DNA of 64,000 nt from Phoronis australis (Eukaryota; Phoronida; Phoronidae), in contig NMRA01000079.1 in the NCBI GenBank assembly GCA_002633005.1, positions 818,408 through 882,407 on the forward strand. The letters are read 5' to 3'. Under the pieces are notes generated by a model that saw only the letters and a program-made list of their open reading frames with translations, had not been told where the DNA came from and did no database searches. Below, one piece after another: positions 14,001 through 26,000 of the stretch (position 1 is the first letter of the stretch; every line of letters starts with the position of its first letter). A program made the position numbers and the translations under genes.

Positions 14001-14235
14001 GCAAGATGTCGTGCCACCACCACCGGCATACAGCGAACTTGTGCCTCCAACACAAACTGACCATTATGTGTCTCGAAGTGACCAATCTGAAGGAAATGGC
14101 TACAGCAGCGTCACCACCGTTGCAGCTAACTGTGCCTCACGGGACCTGGCAGCTCAGGGAGATAGGCCGCTGGGCCTGGGTGTAGACGTTAGTGTAACAC
14201 TCGCGTCATCTACTCCTTACAGTGAATATGTATGA
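4828..14235 (+). CDS. CUB-domain single-pass membrane protein with three PPxY motifs in its tail, 5' incomplete
   Basis: Seven exons join with matching phases: 4828-5055, 5866-6034, 9292-9425, 10573-10771, 11609-11748, 12582-12786 and 13640-14235 (1671 bp, 556 residues plus stop). Each is bounded by AG and GT. Order of domains: the C-terminal half of a MAM-like domain, a Thr-rich stalk, two CUB domains each followed by a short Ser/Thr/Pro linker, a transmembrane helix, a basic stop-transfer (RQRKRR) and a cytoplasmic tail of about 165 residues with PPRY, PPTY and PPAY. CUB and MAM domains are extracellular protein-binding modules; PPxY binds WW domains, for example in Nedd4-family E3 ligases or YAP-like proteins. 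This points to a cell-surface receptor or adhesion protein, with function otherwise unknown. The signal peptide and first exons are not visible; they may lie in 1-4827 or outside the window. I do not recognise a named orthologue. Confidence 0.75.
5866..6034 (+). CDS. Exon: end of MAM-like domain plus Thr-rich stalk
   Basis: Begins at a cag acceptor in phase 0 and ends at a gtaaag donor in phase 1. VAFRCTWGGMFGVRQISISD resembles the last MAM strands (Phe, Gly-rich turn, Ile-x-Ile-x-Asp), followed by a cysteine and then a run of Thr/Ser/Pro (TTSTTSTTTTATLPSSTPP) encoded by an ACA/ACG-rich microsatellite-like stretch. The run is likely an O-glycosylated stalk. Confidence 0.55.
7262..7555. mobile_element. 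Probable hAT-like MITE, degenerate
   Basis: Starts caggggcggatccagg, identical to the end of the 49965-50271 element, and ends in a C run followed by aaatccctag. Contains gcgcacccagcctaaac, the inverse of the shared internal block. The right end is poor. Confidence 0.45.
7878..8242 (+). repeat. tRNA-derived SINE, family B
   Basis: Contains gtggtggtgtagtggtaacg (A box) and gtgagttcgagtca (B box), then a 300 bp body with cttgcagtttttcctgtt, gggcgggaagggggcaaacc, ggtgctatgcgcat and an end at tagatccgccactg. A second copy at 54418-54760 on the minus strand matches throughout, including about 40 bp upstream of the A box. Confidence 0.75.
9292..9425 (+). CDS. Exon: CUB domain 1, first half
   Basis: Starts in phase 1 (the split Gly codon gives GTLKSPGYPSEYP) and ends in phase 0. 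The SPGYPxxYP opening, the WKI strand and the ITLIFRQFDTEHNYDIL segment are diagnostic of CUB. The usual first cysteine of CUB domains before the GTL motif is absent. Confidence 0.85.
10094..10338. repeat. MITE-like repeat, catgcgcgcaccc family, copy in CUB intron
   Basis: catggacgcgccc at the left pairs with gggtgggcgcatg at the right. Internal blocks tccgcctcagagaaacaaaa, cgagacagaagtccacttaa and aaaaggtccacattctcaaa recur in three other copies in this window. Confidence 0.65.
10573..10771 (+). CDS. Exon: CUB domain 1, second half and linker
   Basis: Phase 0 in, phase 1 out. VYDCENIYSSCHLLGSFSG continues the domain, followed by VELRFHSDSYLQKTGFIIDW, the typical final CUB strands. The exon ends in a Thr-rich linker (SSTTTTRQSPTS). 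Confidence 0.85.
11609..11748 (+). CDS. Exon: CUB domain 2, first half
   Basis: Phase 1 in, phase 0 out, as for the matching exon of CUB 1. VSIFRSPGYPNSYP, MSWVIQ and IYLLFEDFDTEKHIDKLM match CUB. A competing acceptor eight bases upstream (at 11600) breaks the phase, so 11609 is preferred. Confidence 0.85.
12249..12503. repeat. MITE-like repeat, catgcgcgcaccc family, second CUB intron
   Basis: catgcgcgcaccc at the left pairs with gggtacgcgcatg at the right. Shares the tcctcctcagagtaacaa, cgagacaaaaagtccactta and aaaaggtccacattgtcgga blocks with 10094-10338. Confidence 0.65.
12582..12786 (+). CDS. Exon: CUB domain 2, second half and linker
   Basis: VYELDSRKNRVLLRTYSG, then VELLFITGYEKKNGYRGFQIKC, are the second-half CUB strands. 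A short linker with a cysteine follows. Phase 0 in, phase 1 out. Confidence 0.85.
13640..14235 (+). CDS. Last exon: transmembrane helix and PPxY-rich cytoplasmic tail
   Basis: Joined in phase 1 to the CUB 2 exon, it reads QTVGLSIGVVLGFVCIVG and on into a ~23-residue hydrophobic helix, then CRQRKRR as a stop-transfer signal. The tail carries PPRY (about 13894-13905), PPTY (about 13944-13955) and PPAY (about 14020-14031), each followed within two residues by acidic or polar residues, and ends ...PYSEYV. The frame is open further upstream to an alternative acceptor at 13379, which would add about 87 residues; I prefer 13640 because it places the helix right after the linker. Confidence 0.8.
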
Positions 14236-16782
14236 AAACGCCTGTATAAAAGAAACGACACTAGTTTCGGCTATGAAATATGTTGCTAAAAATACCATGA
14301 CCATAATTTCTGATAGTGTCAGTCATTCTCACTGTTGACAATTTTGGAAAAGAGTCTTTTGGCAGTTGATTTATATTTTATGTATGATATCTATAGTCAC
14401 AGCTAGGTATTGTCGTTCCTTTTACACTTGTATGTCGATGCGCTGGTTTCAAATCATATCACACTAGGACAATTCTACACGCAGTATGTTTTTTCTTCCT
14501 AAGTTATATTGGCAGTCACGACTGATAATCCGGTTTCCCATTGGCTCCTTTTTCCCATCATTTACTATGTATAGAGTTCACAGCTGAGAGGTCATGTCGA
14601 AGATCTGCTCTTGGATAAGTCTGTGCACTTGTTCATTATCTATCATGGTGGTGACCGGCCTAATCTGTACATTTTAAGTGTGTGCTAGGGTTGAGTATAA
14701 GCCAGCGAGCCGACCTGTCTTCAATCTAGATATTCTTGTACGGCCAATATAGATGCTAGAGGCTGGATGCTCATAGCCAATCAGCAATTACGTTACATGC
14801 CTTACAATCAAGTAGCGAGGTTTCTTGTACGGCCACTCCCACATTAGGTTGAAATACATACAAAGTGATATGCGCACACGAGCACTCATTTTCTACACCT
14901 ACAATAGATTCACGTAATTCTTTTTCTTTGTCTTGTTTAAATTTACAAACGTTCCTTAAGTTATATGTACATGTTATTTTCTATACTTAAAACCGTTACA
15001 CGTTCCACTGTTGGTATTCCATAACTTTACAGCTTACTAGTAATTTATTTACGAAAATAGCATCCTCAGCTACTCCTTGCTTAAGTGTTTCAATCCCAAA
15101 GCGTCTTGAACACAACATGTAGCATGTTTTTGAAACCTGACGACCATTACGATTCTCCGCGAATTCACCTGCTGCAATGTGTACTAATAGGCTTTGAGAT
15201 TTTTTGTGGCAACTCATAATTTTAACCAATATTAAATTAATCGAAATAGTTTAATACACGGAAATACCTCGCGTCATCTTGCGAAGTCGTGCTTTACTAG
15301 CGAGGCCTTAGCGTTATTGAACTCTACCCAGATCTCAAAAGCATCAACCGTTTATTGTAACAAAGTACCCACCATTCCTAATTTCAGACATCAGTTATTA
15401 CAGATTATTAACAGTTTAGTGGCCAAAATGGTTGTTTTTGACAGAAGGCGGGCTTAAAAGTGCAACAGCTTCCATTTTATTTACTTGAAAAAGTACACCG
15501 CCCAAACTGTACCTTAAGCAATCGAACATTGATGTATGTATTTAAGCTTGGGTGCAGAGCGTTTTGTAGCGCGTGCATGTGAGCAACGTGCACATATTAA
15601 AAAAATATGTTGTACAGATGTTTAACCATGACTTGTGTTGTTTGTTTATTAGCATTGTTATTATTCTTGTTATGACGATAAATATATCATAAAACACAAG
15701 GAAGGGTTTGAACATTTACGCAGAGAAGTTTTAAAGTGACCATAGCCCGGCTCTTTCACAGGAGACTGCCAGCGCCCTGTTGTGAAAGTCAAACGCTTGC
15801 TGTCGCTCATTCGGTAAATGAGGTCAGGATATTTGGTTGAAAAGACAAAAAACACAAAAAACAATGCGGTACTTTTAAGTGTCCAGAGGCCATGTTGTGC
15901 CTTGAATTTCATACTACTCCCAGTTCCAATGCACAAAATGAAACTAATAAAAGATACCTTTGATGAGATTACTCGTGTGTCTCGAAAACTTCAGAAATAG
16001 TTCTAAGAGGTACACGAAATGTTGCGACAGGTTTCGGAGTGCATGTCAAATGCTTTAGTAACAAAGTAAGTACGAATTATTTGGCATTATCCAAGGATTT
16101 ATTACTAAATGGTGGCTTTTCCCATTGTAGGATATCACGATTCATTTTTGTCAATATATTAGCTATTTATCACTACGTCATCATTTACGTAACAGGACAC
16201 TGTGGTTTGTAATGTCATAAACGTATGAAGGATGGTGCTCATGTAATTTAAGAATCAATCGTTCGTTTCTCAATGAAAAAACTGTGATGATACCTTGTAG
16301 GCTGTAGAGAAAAATAAGAGAGATGTACAGTATATGTAAAGTAGAAGAAAGATAGACCTGCAAATGAGTATTACGTGGGAAAAAACATGAGCACAACACC
16401 TACAACACGCCCAAAGCAGTTAAAGTCCAACACTTGTGCTGTTTAACTTGAGATTCCTTTTTTCGAGCCGAAAAATCCAACAGAATCCAATTTTGTGCGC
16501 AAATAACCCATACCCATACCTCGCCCAAGTACTGTTCCAAAACACCATAATTCAGCAGTAAAACGCACAATACAATAAAATGCGAAATATTTTATTCTTC
16601 ATCGGAATTTAGTACCATGTATGGGTTATTCCAAATGTTAAACAAGCAGGCTTCCCACATTTATGACAATAATCGCATCAATCACGTGACTTTTTCCTCC
16701 ACTACATGTACATGTATTTGCCGTGGGACGGCATTACGCCATATCAACTACCACCTTGTTTTACTTCGGTCGGCAACAGAGG
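14236..16782. other. 3' region of the CUB gene and intergenic spacer
   Basis: No exon or clear repeat. AATAAA at about 15946 is the first canonical poly(A) signal noticed downstream of the CUB stop, 1.7 kb away, so its link to that gene is uncertain. Confidence 0.4.
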
Positions 16783-16790
16783 CATAAAAG
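16783..16790 (+). promoter_or_regulatory. TATA-like element of SDR copy 1
   Basis: ataaaag lies about 90 bases before the ATG, a fitting distance for a TATA box with a short 5' leader. Inferred from position only. Confidence 0.3.
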
Positions 16791-16872
16791 GCAGGGACTT
16801 TATCTGCGACCTTCATACTAGTGCCTAGTAACAGACGTTGACCTCGTATTTTCAAGTCATCAGTTCGCCAGC

Positions 16873-17015
16873 ATGGATGAATTAAGTGAATACAACGACC
16901 GCTTCAGACAGCCTGCTTTGGATTCTCCACTGACCAAGACGCGATTTTGTAACAAAGTTGTCATTGTGACAGGGGGCGCTTCTGGCATCGGTCGAACAAC
17001 TGTGGAGAGGTTCTG
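16873..17015 (+). CDS. SDR copy 1 exon 1 (start codon and glycine-rich loop)
   Basis: ATG opens a 47-codon stretch that ends in phase 2 at gtaagt. Conservation with copies 2 and 3 begins at this ATG (MD-x(4)-EYN in all), which supports the start. Confidence 0.88.
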
Positions 17016-20000
17016 GTAAGTCGACAACACGGGCTCAAACCGAATCATGCAATGCCTGAAGTCTTGTATACATGAGTGTTGCAATAGTTGCAACTGCAGG
17101 ATTGTAATCAAGTATCGTCCAATCTCAGCTTCTACAGTTACGGTACACGCGTATCGGCATGCACGATGTTGTAATACGACCCGGTATACAGTACAGTATA
17201 TACACATACATGTACATGGCAATGAATTTGCTGCGGACGTGGTCACGGTCAAGGTTGTGATTGCGACAGTCTGTAATCTTATGTGAACCACGCTCAACGC
17301 ATTGAAATGACTTTGACTTTGTGATGCTTCGTACATACACTTACACGTGCATGTATCCAGGCACATGCGTGCCAGACTTTGTGAAACCTGAAGTGCTTTC
17401 CTCCGAAAACAATTAGGTCAGTGACGCAGTGCTAGAAAATCGTAGCAGGGGAGCTACATGTAAAACATCAAAAAGAAACACAAACCTAAGTACAGTAACA
17501 CAAATGGTTGTTGCAGAACGGGTAGATAACTTTGAACTTGATATTGTACATGTAATGTAAGCGGTTTCAAAAATGCGGATCATATCCGCTCAATAATATC
17601 CCTGCAAAAACTGAGTAGAAAAAAGGACGTACACCTGTAGCAGTTTTCATAATAAACTTGCCTTGTCTTTGACACTGAGAACTCCGCCAGACTCTACCAA
17701 ATACAGATAAACGTCTTGCCAAAGTTACTATGCTGTCGAGCTTTTATCCCAATAAGATATCTTTTTCGTTGAATATTTGTTGGGGCATACTGTGACAGTA
17801 TTGCGCCTTGTTGGTAATTGTTCATATCTGTAATTGACTTGCAAAACTAAATGTCGCGTTGGTAAAATAGATGTCGAGATTTATTCGAGATTTAGCCAGA
17901 ATTGAAAATTATTCTGTTCCAGTCGAAATTTTGTGGGACGGAACTTCGTTGAAATTGGAGGTTGTCCAGTTTATTTTAAACTACCATACATGTATATCCG
18001 GGGAGCCACAGTTATAGCTTCGATAGGCTCAGCCATTCATCATGTCATGACAACTTCTTGGGTAAATAAACAACGAATTTACTGGTATCTTTGTTTCTAG
18101 AAACTTAAATTACACGAAATAGGAAATAAATGATTCCCACACATATACCCACTTGCCTCGTTGATTTTTTCCTCACGAACTGTAACTCACTTAATCATTA
18201 ACAGATCACACTTGGAATTCTCTCGATTTCCCATTGTCATTTCACTGAACAATAGGCGGACCATAGTGCAAAAGTACTACAGTAACAACCAGCATACCAA
18301 GCTAAAGTCTGAATGAAGTTCGTATGATATCAAAGATTCAATACTCTGTTAGTGAACCCGAGATATAAAAAAAGTTTATAAACTACGTGCAGGTGCTATG
18401 GTTGACAATTCTCCGAGGGCCATTTTGGCGATTGTTTGACAGTTTCAATTATATGCGAACACACTGGCAGGATCTCTACGTGGTAATAGTACACGTACAC
18501 GTGCAGGACACTTACCCGAATTTGCTTTCTGCATATGAAACCTCGAAAATGTAAATGTGGTATGAGTGGTTATGCTGTTAAACCAAGTCCGATATTTAAA
18601 GAAAGGACACCAAATCCACTGGGCGACTAATACGTGGAGCATATTCATATCCTAGGCAATTCTTTCATTTCAGCAATGACGGCGCGTATGTTGCCATATT
18701 CGATATCAATACACTTTGGGGTAAGCACTTGGAAGAAGAACTCTTGTCGCAGGACAAGGAAGCGAAATTTTATTCTGTTGACGTCAGCGACGAGGGCCGT
18801 TGTGCTGAGGGAGTGAAAGCTGTTGCAGACGACAATGGAGGCGTTGTGCATTTCCTGGTTAACTGCTGTGCCTACTTTGGTGGTTTGCTTACGCGTGAGT
18901 AGTTGAGATCGAGTCCCAAGTGTTCTTTCATCGACTTGTGTTTTTTCAGACAGGAGAGAAGTAGATACTTGCTCATGGTGTTGCCTTTTCATGCACAATA
19001 CAATACTACAATATGTTTTGTATTGACTCACCAGGTGCCTACCTTTACGTCATAGACTATGCATATTACCGCACATTTCAGCTTGACATTGAACGAATAA
19101 CATCTCATTTTAAGCGCGGGTTCTGGAAAGATTTTGTATTAATTGGGGATTAAAAAAACTCCGATCTAATGGAATGCCAAGACTTCACCTGTCCGTATCA
19201 ATTAATTTGTCATCGCTTTATTTGGAAAACTGTAAAAGTGTCGTTGCCGTCTTCCATACTGTATGTTCCCCGGATCTTTTGGGTTCGGAGTCTACACGCA
19301 TGTGTTCCAAAAGAAGGTTATTCCTGTGAAGGATGATAGACCTCACGGGTTCCAAGAGTCCCACGTTCTATGTGTTCCGACTTCACCAAATAATTTTCTA
19401 TAGGGAAGCATAGAGCCAGGGGCTCAGAGAACACGGGACATGTTCCGTTTATCTTTCCATCATGTGTACATGTAGTGTATCCTTCTAATACGTAATTTTT
19501 GTTTCACTTTATGGAAACAGTTAGCATCATAGGTAACTCTCAAAGTGAAGGTGGACACGGCTTTTGGTTAAGAATAATCAAACGGCCGAATTAGAAATTT
19601 CACGTAATACTTGGAATGTTAATGGTTATAGTCGGTAGGTTGGATTTCCCAGCCTCACTTGACGTCTACATGTACATCAAAGCAGACCAGCCAGGCATGT
19701 GAAGTAGCGTTATAGTCGTAGAGTGATTAGTGCGCTAGGAGTTGAGTTAAGTTGGAATATTTTGACACAACAGAAGCCCAATAGTACCATTTTGAGGTGA
19801 AAGAAAATATCTTATTATCTGGCGGTCCGTGATGGACCACAGTTGTTTTCAAAGAAATAAACTGGGAAACGCCAAAATTCAAAAACGTTTCTGTGCACAA
19901 AGACACTGCTAAATATCTAGGTTGTTCCAGCTAGAATCCGTTCCATTTCTGGCTAAACCTCGACAGGATCAATCAAATTACGCGCTCACAACCAGTTTGA

Positions 20001-23000
20001 AGGAACATTTTTGGCCTAAAAAAACAATAGGTAATAGCGCGAAATCAATCTCAAGGCATCCGAGCATTCTGCCGTTGAGGGAAAATCCGCGCGCTAAATA
20101 GCTCAGCATTTTAAGTGGAGTTTAATGATAAAAACGCCGGCATTGGTTTTAGTAAATCTACTGTATGGAAGACAACGGCGATTTGTAATAAAATCAAAAA
20201 GCAAAATACACTGTTTTTTAATAGCTCAGTGGTCAATATTAACCCCGAAATTGTGTTTAAAACGGCAATGTCATTTTACAAGTAACTTCATAAAACAAAT
20301 ATAAATTTCATGAATTTTACCTCAGTGTAATAATTATTCACATTTTGCAGCGTTCACACTGACAAGCAGCGACACCTTACGGAAGACGTTAGAAGTCAAC
20401 GTCATTGGTGTTTCCAATATGGCGAAAGCATGCCTTCCATTTATGGAGAAAGGTTTGGTTATAATTGTTTGGTCGTACTTACCAATTTGTGTCTAGTAAA
20501 ATGCATTTGTATCCTCCTGTGATTCATTTTGTAGAGAAGAAACGCTTGGATAATATACACATGTACATTACTCTGGGCATATCACCCACGGTCGTGAAGG
20601 GTTGATTAAAAATAAATATGTGTATTGACAAGCAGTCAAATTCAGCTCACACTTATAGTGACATGTAAATTTATTGTGCTTGTCAGAAACACGAACAAGA
20701 TATAATCGCACCACAGTCATCATCATCAATGCCCGTCACCCCTACCAGGGTACATGTATATACAGGTTGTACCACGAATCAGAGATTTCCATTTTGTTCT
20801 GTCCAGGTCTCTGATCCATATAACTACTGATTTCACGTTTGAGATGAACAATCTCAATTTTCTTTTCAGCGAGAGTTTCCTAGCTTTCCATACTTTCATT
20901 AGTTGGTAAAATGCAGTTCTGGCTTTGGCAATACTTGCTTGTATGTCAGCTTCGGTCCCCCCTTTTTATCTATCTCGCTGCCAAGGTATGTAAAAATGTT
21001 AAACTTCCTACAGGATTGATCCATTTACTTCAATTGGTGTTTCTGTGTCTGGGGTTATGTTAAGAATTTTTGTCTTTCCACTGTTGATGACAAGGTCAAT
21101 CTTTCATGCGGTTTTGTCCAGTTCATCTGTTTTCCTTCGCATTTGGCCTGCTGTGTGAGAGAGTATTGCATTGTTATCTGCGTAGTCCAGGTCATCCAAC
21201 TGTGTCCATACATGTAGACCGGGATCCCAGAGCTTTTTTGGGCATGAAAAGGTAACCAATTTTCTTTGGTGCCACAGTGCTCTGTGGGTATCCTGATGCT
21301 TGGAAATGGCCGTCTGGCAGGTTCGCTCTGGTGGGTGTGGTCAGGGGAGCCAAGAGAATTACACTAAAAAATTGAGCTAGATCAACTTTTCTGGTAACCA
21401 CTTAAAACTGCCTTCAATACCTGCTACGTCATCCATTGTATCAAAATTGGTCACTGCCAGACAATTTCAGTGGTGGGGAGTACCCGCCAGACGAACATAT
21501 ACAGGGTACAAAAATTGAGCTAGATCAATCCAAGAGGTAACCGCTTGAAACCAGTCGCAAAATATTCACCGTAAGCCCAGGTATCACGAATGAACACTGC
21601 CAGACAAATCTAGTGGTGGGTTACCCCCGCCAGACACGCCCAAATACCAGAATTGAGCTAGATCAACCCATCAGGTAACCGTTTGAAACCAATTGCACGA
21701 TGTTCAGCATCACTGAACATGGAACAACAGTTAGATGCCAGACAATTTCAGTGGTGGGGTGGCCCTGCCAGACGATTATCAAAAAGGGTTAAAAATTGAG
21801 CTAGATCAATCCAAGAGGTAACCGCCTAAAACTAGTTCCAAAATATTCATCGTAAGCCCAGGTATCACGAATAAACACTGCCAGACAAATCTAGTGGTGG
21901 GTTAGCCCCGCCAGACATGCCCAAATACATGAATTGAGGTAGATCAACCCTGAGGTAACCACATAAAACCAGTTGCAAAATATTCGCCGTAAGCCCAGGT
22001 TTGAAGAATAGATACTACCAGACAAATATAGTGGTGGGTTATCCTCGCCAGAAACGCCCAAGTACCTGAGTTGAGCTAGATCAACACGGCAGGTAACAGC
22101 TTGAAACCATTTGCATAATGTCGAGCAACATTCTGCATGCAAAAAAAGATACTTTACAGACATTTTTAGCGGTGGGGCAGGAGAGTGCAGAGGTTTGGTC
22201 GATGTAGGGGCGACTTTTTTTAGACGCCCCTATCTCTCTACTCAAATGCATATATCCTATTCAGGCCCGTAGGCAGCATTGGGCGGGGGTGGTTCGAATT
22301 TCAAGAACGGTGGATCTTGGTATTTTGCAAACGTCGACACTGTAGAGTTTTCGGTGATGCCTTTGACGCAGCTTAATTAGGGGGAAGGGAAATCTGTATA
22401 CATGATGACGACTCATGTTCATGAGATGAGACGGAATTTGTAATACCAGATACGAGGATGCTGTGACGGTTGCTCGAAACGAACGGGACACAAATTAGGA
22501 TGTAATGTGGTCCAAAAAGAGAACATTCTCGCGTTATTTCCTGCCGAAGTTTCAGATCGGCCATGCTTAAATGAGTGATTACACCTCATTGCATACTCAG
22601 ACGGAAATGTGAAGTCTAGGATTTCTGGTTTTATTTTAGCGTGTTACTTAAGTTGCTTACATCGCTGGAAATGGGGACATCCCACTATTTCGAAAGTTTA
22701 CTACTCGGAAGGTTTACTGACTACTCCGAAGGTTCACTACTTCAACGATTCACCACTCCGAAGATTCACCGCTCCAAAATATCTAAACTTTCAGACTCAG
22801 ATGTAATTTTTAAACTTTTACATGCTAAAATAAACGATGTTTCGGCTATTAGATGCACCTATAACGAAAACAACGCCCGGGCACTAAAACACTGTCTTTA
22901 GGTTTTATGTAGACAGTGACCACCGTCTCCAGCTGGCCAGCACAACCAGAAACATTAGTCAGATTTCATGCACATGCGAAATTGCCCGCATGCCTTAAAA

Positions 23001-26000
23001 TGAGTACGCACTTGCATTTTAAAATGATATGAAGTAGGAATACTGATGAATTATCAGCCATGACACAATTCATCAAATCCATGTCAAGATCGAATCGCAG
23101 CGCGACGCACACAGCCTGGTCGAAATTAAATGAAGTTACTAGGCCACCCTGTCCCTGCCAGTCCTCACGAAGTCAGGGAGTCCCATTTAGTCTTCTTAAA
23201 TTTGAAACCGCCGTTGGTCGCCGCAGCCGTGCCCCAGATGTTGTCTCTGCTTGAGAATGAGTCGTGATCACACAACCAAAGTAGTGAACTGTCGGAATTC
23301 TGGGCCCAGTCTCGAATCTTTTTACTCGAAATGGAACTCGAAATAATGTTTGGCATTTTTAATCTACTTTTGTGCGAACTCAAGATAAGTGTCCATTACT
23401 CAATGCTCGAATACATAATGACTTACGTGGATGATTGATTAGTCCTAGTTTGCAGTTGACAAATTCAACATTAAACCTAAAAGTTTGAGTTTAAACTCGA
23501 AGTTTCGAGTTTTTGCTCGAGTTTGTAGCACGCATATAAGGGTTTTTAAGTGCAAACTTGGACTAGAAACTCATATGCATGAACTATAATTATTCGAGCA
23601 CAATCTGATAACCACTTATCTTGAGTTCGCACAAAAAGAGCAGAGAAATTGCCAAAAATAATTTCCAGTTCGTTTTGAGTACAAAGAATAGGACCGGGCC
23701 CAGGGTTTGGAATAGTGGAAATTCAAAGTAGTGATCTTTAGAAGATAACGAACCTTCGGAGTAATGGGCATTTTGAGTACTGGACCTTCGGAGTATTGAA
23801 CCTTCGTCATAGTGACATGGAACCCTGGAAATCTTTTCCATCTAGTTTGTGGCTCGTATGAAGTCTGCAGGGTTGTGCACCATTGAAATGATTGACTAGA
23901 GAAGATTTTCATTGACCAAAGTTGAGGTCTATGCCTACCTTTCCATCATAACGTGAAAATGCTCAACGGTGTATTCTCAGTGCAAGAAAACACAGTAGTT
24001 GAAGGTCTGGCTTTTAGCACGACGGAGGACTGCCTATAATGAACTTACTGTCAGCATGTACTGAATTTAAAAGAACAGAAACGTTCAAAGGTGTACACGC
24101 ATGCATGTCAATCCATCAATCAACAATCAAAGTGGACACTGGTTGAACAACATATTTGCATATTTGACGATCACTTTCAATTCAAAATTTGAAAAAGCCT
24201 ATACTTCTACCGTACTATGGTTGCAATTAAACCAAAAATAGCAGAAAAACAAATCTCAATTTTTCTGCTGTTTTGTTTCTTGGCCGAGTTTAAGGCATTC
24301 ACTCCGCACTACTTTTTGGGAGTTCTCTCGTTGTTATTTACAATAACATGAAGCTTACTTAGGTCTTTGGGCTAGAATTTTATGCTTAGGTATAGACATT
24401 AACTTCTGGACTCACTTGTTACCCTTTGTTTTAGCCACTACGGGCTTGGTTTATGAATAACATAAAGCCTCCTCTTATCGTATGCACAATCCTGTCATCT
24501 ACACAAACAGCTGCACTTGGGCGAAGTTTGCCGAGTTCGGTCCGACGCCACGTGACGCTGTTTGAATCAGAAGCGAACTCAAAATTATTGATAACTTAGT
24601 TATCATTGTAGTTAGCACCAGTAGCTGCAACAATTTTGTTGTTATTGTCCAATTAAACCCTATCTTTAACGAATATGCTGGGGGTGGACCTTTTCAGCGG
24701 GGTCGGGGGTTCGATCGAACCCCCCGAACCCTCCCCCCTACTGACTATGGGCCTGTATTATTTATAATAAAAGTAAAAAATGGTGAAGCATAAACTAGAT
24801 TCTTTATTTAATTCAACTGCAATTCAGTCACTATTTCCAAAAATATTATACATAGTGGTTGGATACCCCCTTCCCCAATGTGGATGCCCGGGTCCGTCGC
24901 CGCGGTGGCTGAGCACCATATACAACATCTATGAATAATGAATTCGAACGTGTTTTATATTAACTATGAAGACAAAAAGCGAACAGTTCCATTGCCCGCA
25001 TATCTGTGAAATGATTGTCAATCTAACTAAAATGAAAAATTAATAGGACTCGTTGTACCCACGAATCAGTTGTGAATAACATATTCGCAACATGAACAGA
25101 ATTTTTTATCTACGTTACAGCTTTGATAGTTTCCACGAAATCTAACACGACCATACGTACCCAATATCACGTGCCGCAGAGGTGTTTTCAGCCTTTTTGG
25201 AGAACACCATATCGAACATAAAAAATACAGACTGTTTCAAAGAGAGGTCAACAGCCGATCTATTGAAGTTCTTCCTCGTACGTAGCACTGAGAACGCACC
25301 GTTTTCCAGCGCTTCACGTAATATTGGGTTTGCCAATTTCAACTTTTGGTAAAACAATGTTCCCCATCTGGCGTAGTTTGGGCGGTTCAGGGCAAAGAAT
25401 ACATCTAGCATAGTCGGGAAAATGTTGATATAGCCACTGAAGTCATTGTTCTTGACGCATCTCTGGAGTTCTCTGTGGGCTCGGTTTATGAGAAAGACGA
25501 AGATTGCCAAAAACTGACCAGTTTTGCCAAATTTGCCATTAATCACTGTGTGAAATGAAGGTAGATGGCGCGCAAACATAACGCAGGCGACAGCAAAAGA
25601 CGGAATTTTGGTTATTATTCCTTTTAGCAGTTGCATCAAATGACTCGTCCGAAAACAAAAGGACGCAGTTTAGACTGGTAAAATAGGACAACGAAAAATG
25701 GAAATTAGTGCAAACACAATGTGATATCCGTCTTGGACGGGTTTTTAGGTTTTGTTTTTAATAGTGAATTATGTGGAGTAATCCGCTGTTTTCGCATGGA
25801 CTTGTGAGGTCGCTCCAACCTCAGGCGCGATTTTTCTGGTTTTCATGCCCTGACATAAACTTGCTGACAAAAATCTCTCACCTTGTGCGGTGACCTATGT
25901 CGTACAGACTTAGTGGCTGTATTGAAAATTGAAGTGCCTGGTTCCTGATTGTGATGCTTATTCAGCGTGAATGCGCTTATAATCAATTTTGTTTCGACTC

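Larger units (their letters stand above)
22262..24755. mobile_element. Possible nested element with CAGGCCC ends
   Basis: caggcccgtaggcag at 22262 is mirrored by ctgactatgggcctg ending at 24755, and both ends are followed inward by G- or C-rich tracts. Flanks share only TATT, so a target duplication is not clear. It sits wholly inside the foldback element. Confidence 0.4.

Noticed and set aside
16860-17366. 168-codon minus-strand frame
   Set aside because: It is the antisense of SDR exon 1 and adjoining intron; the sense strand has the conserved motifs and splice sites.
21360-22100. CRISPR-like array
   Set aside because: Regular ~140 bp units are diverged tandem repeats in an inverted pair in an animal genome, with no short repeats and unique spacers.
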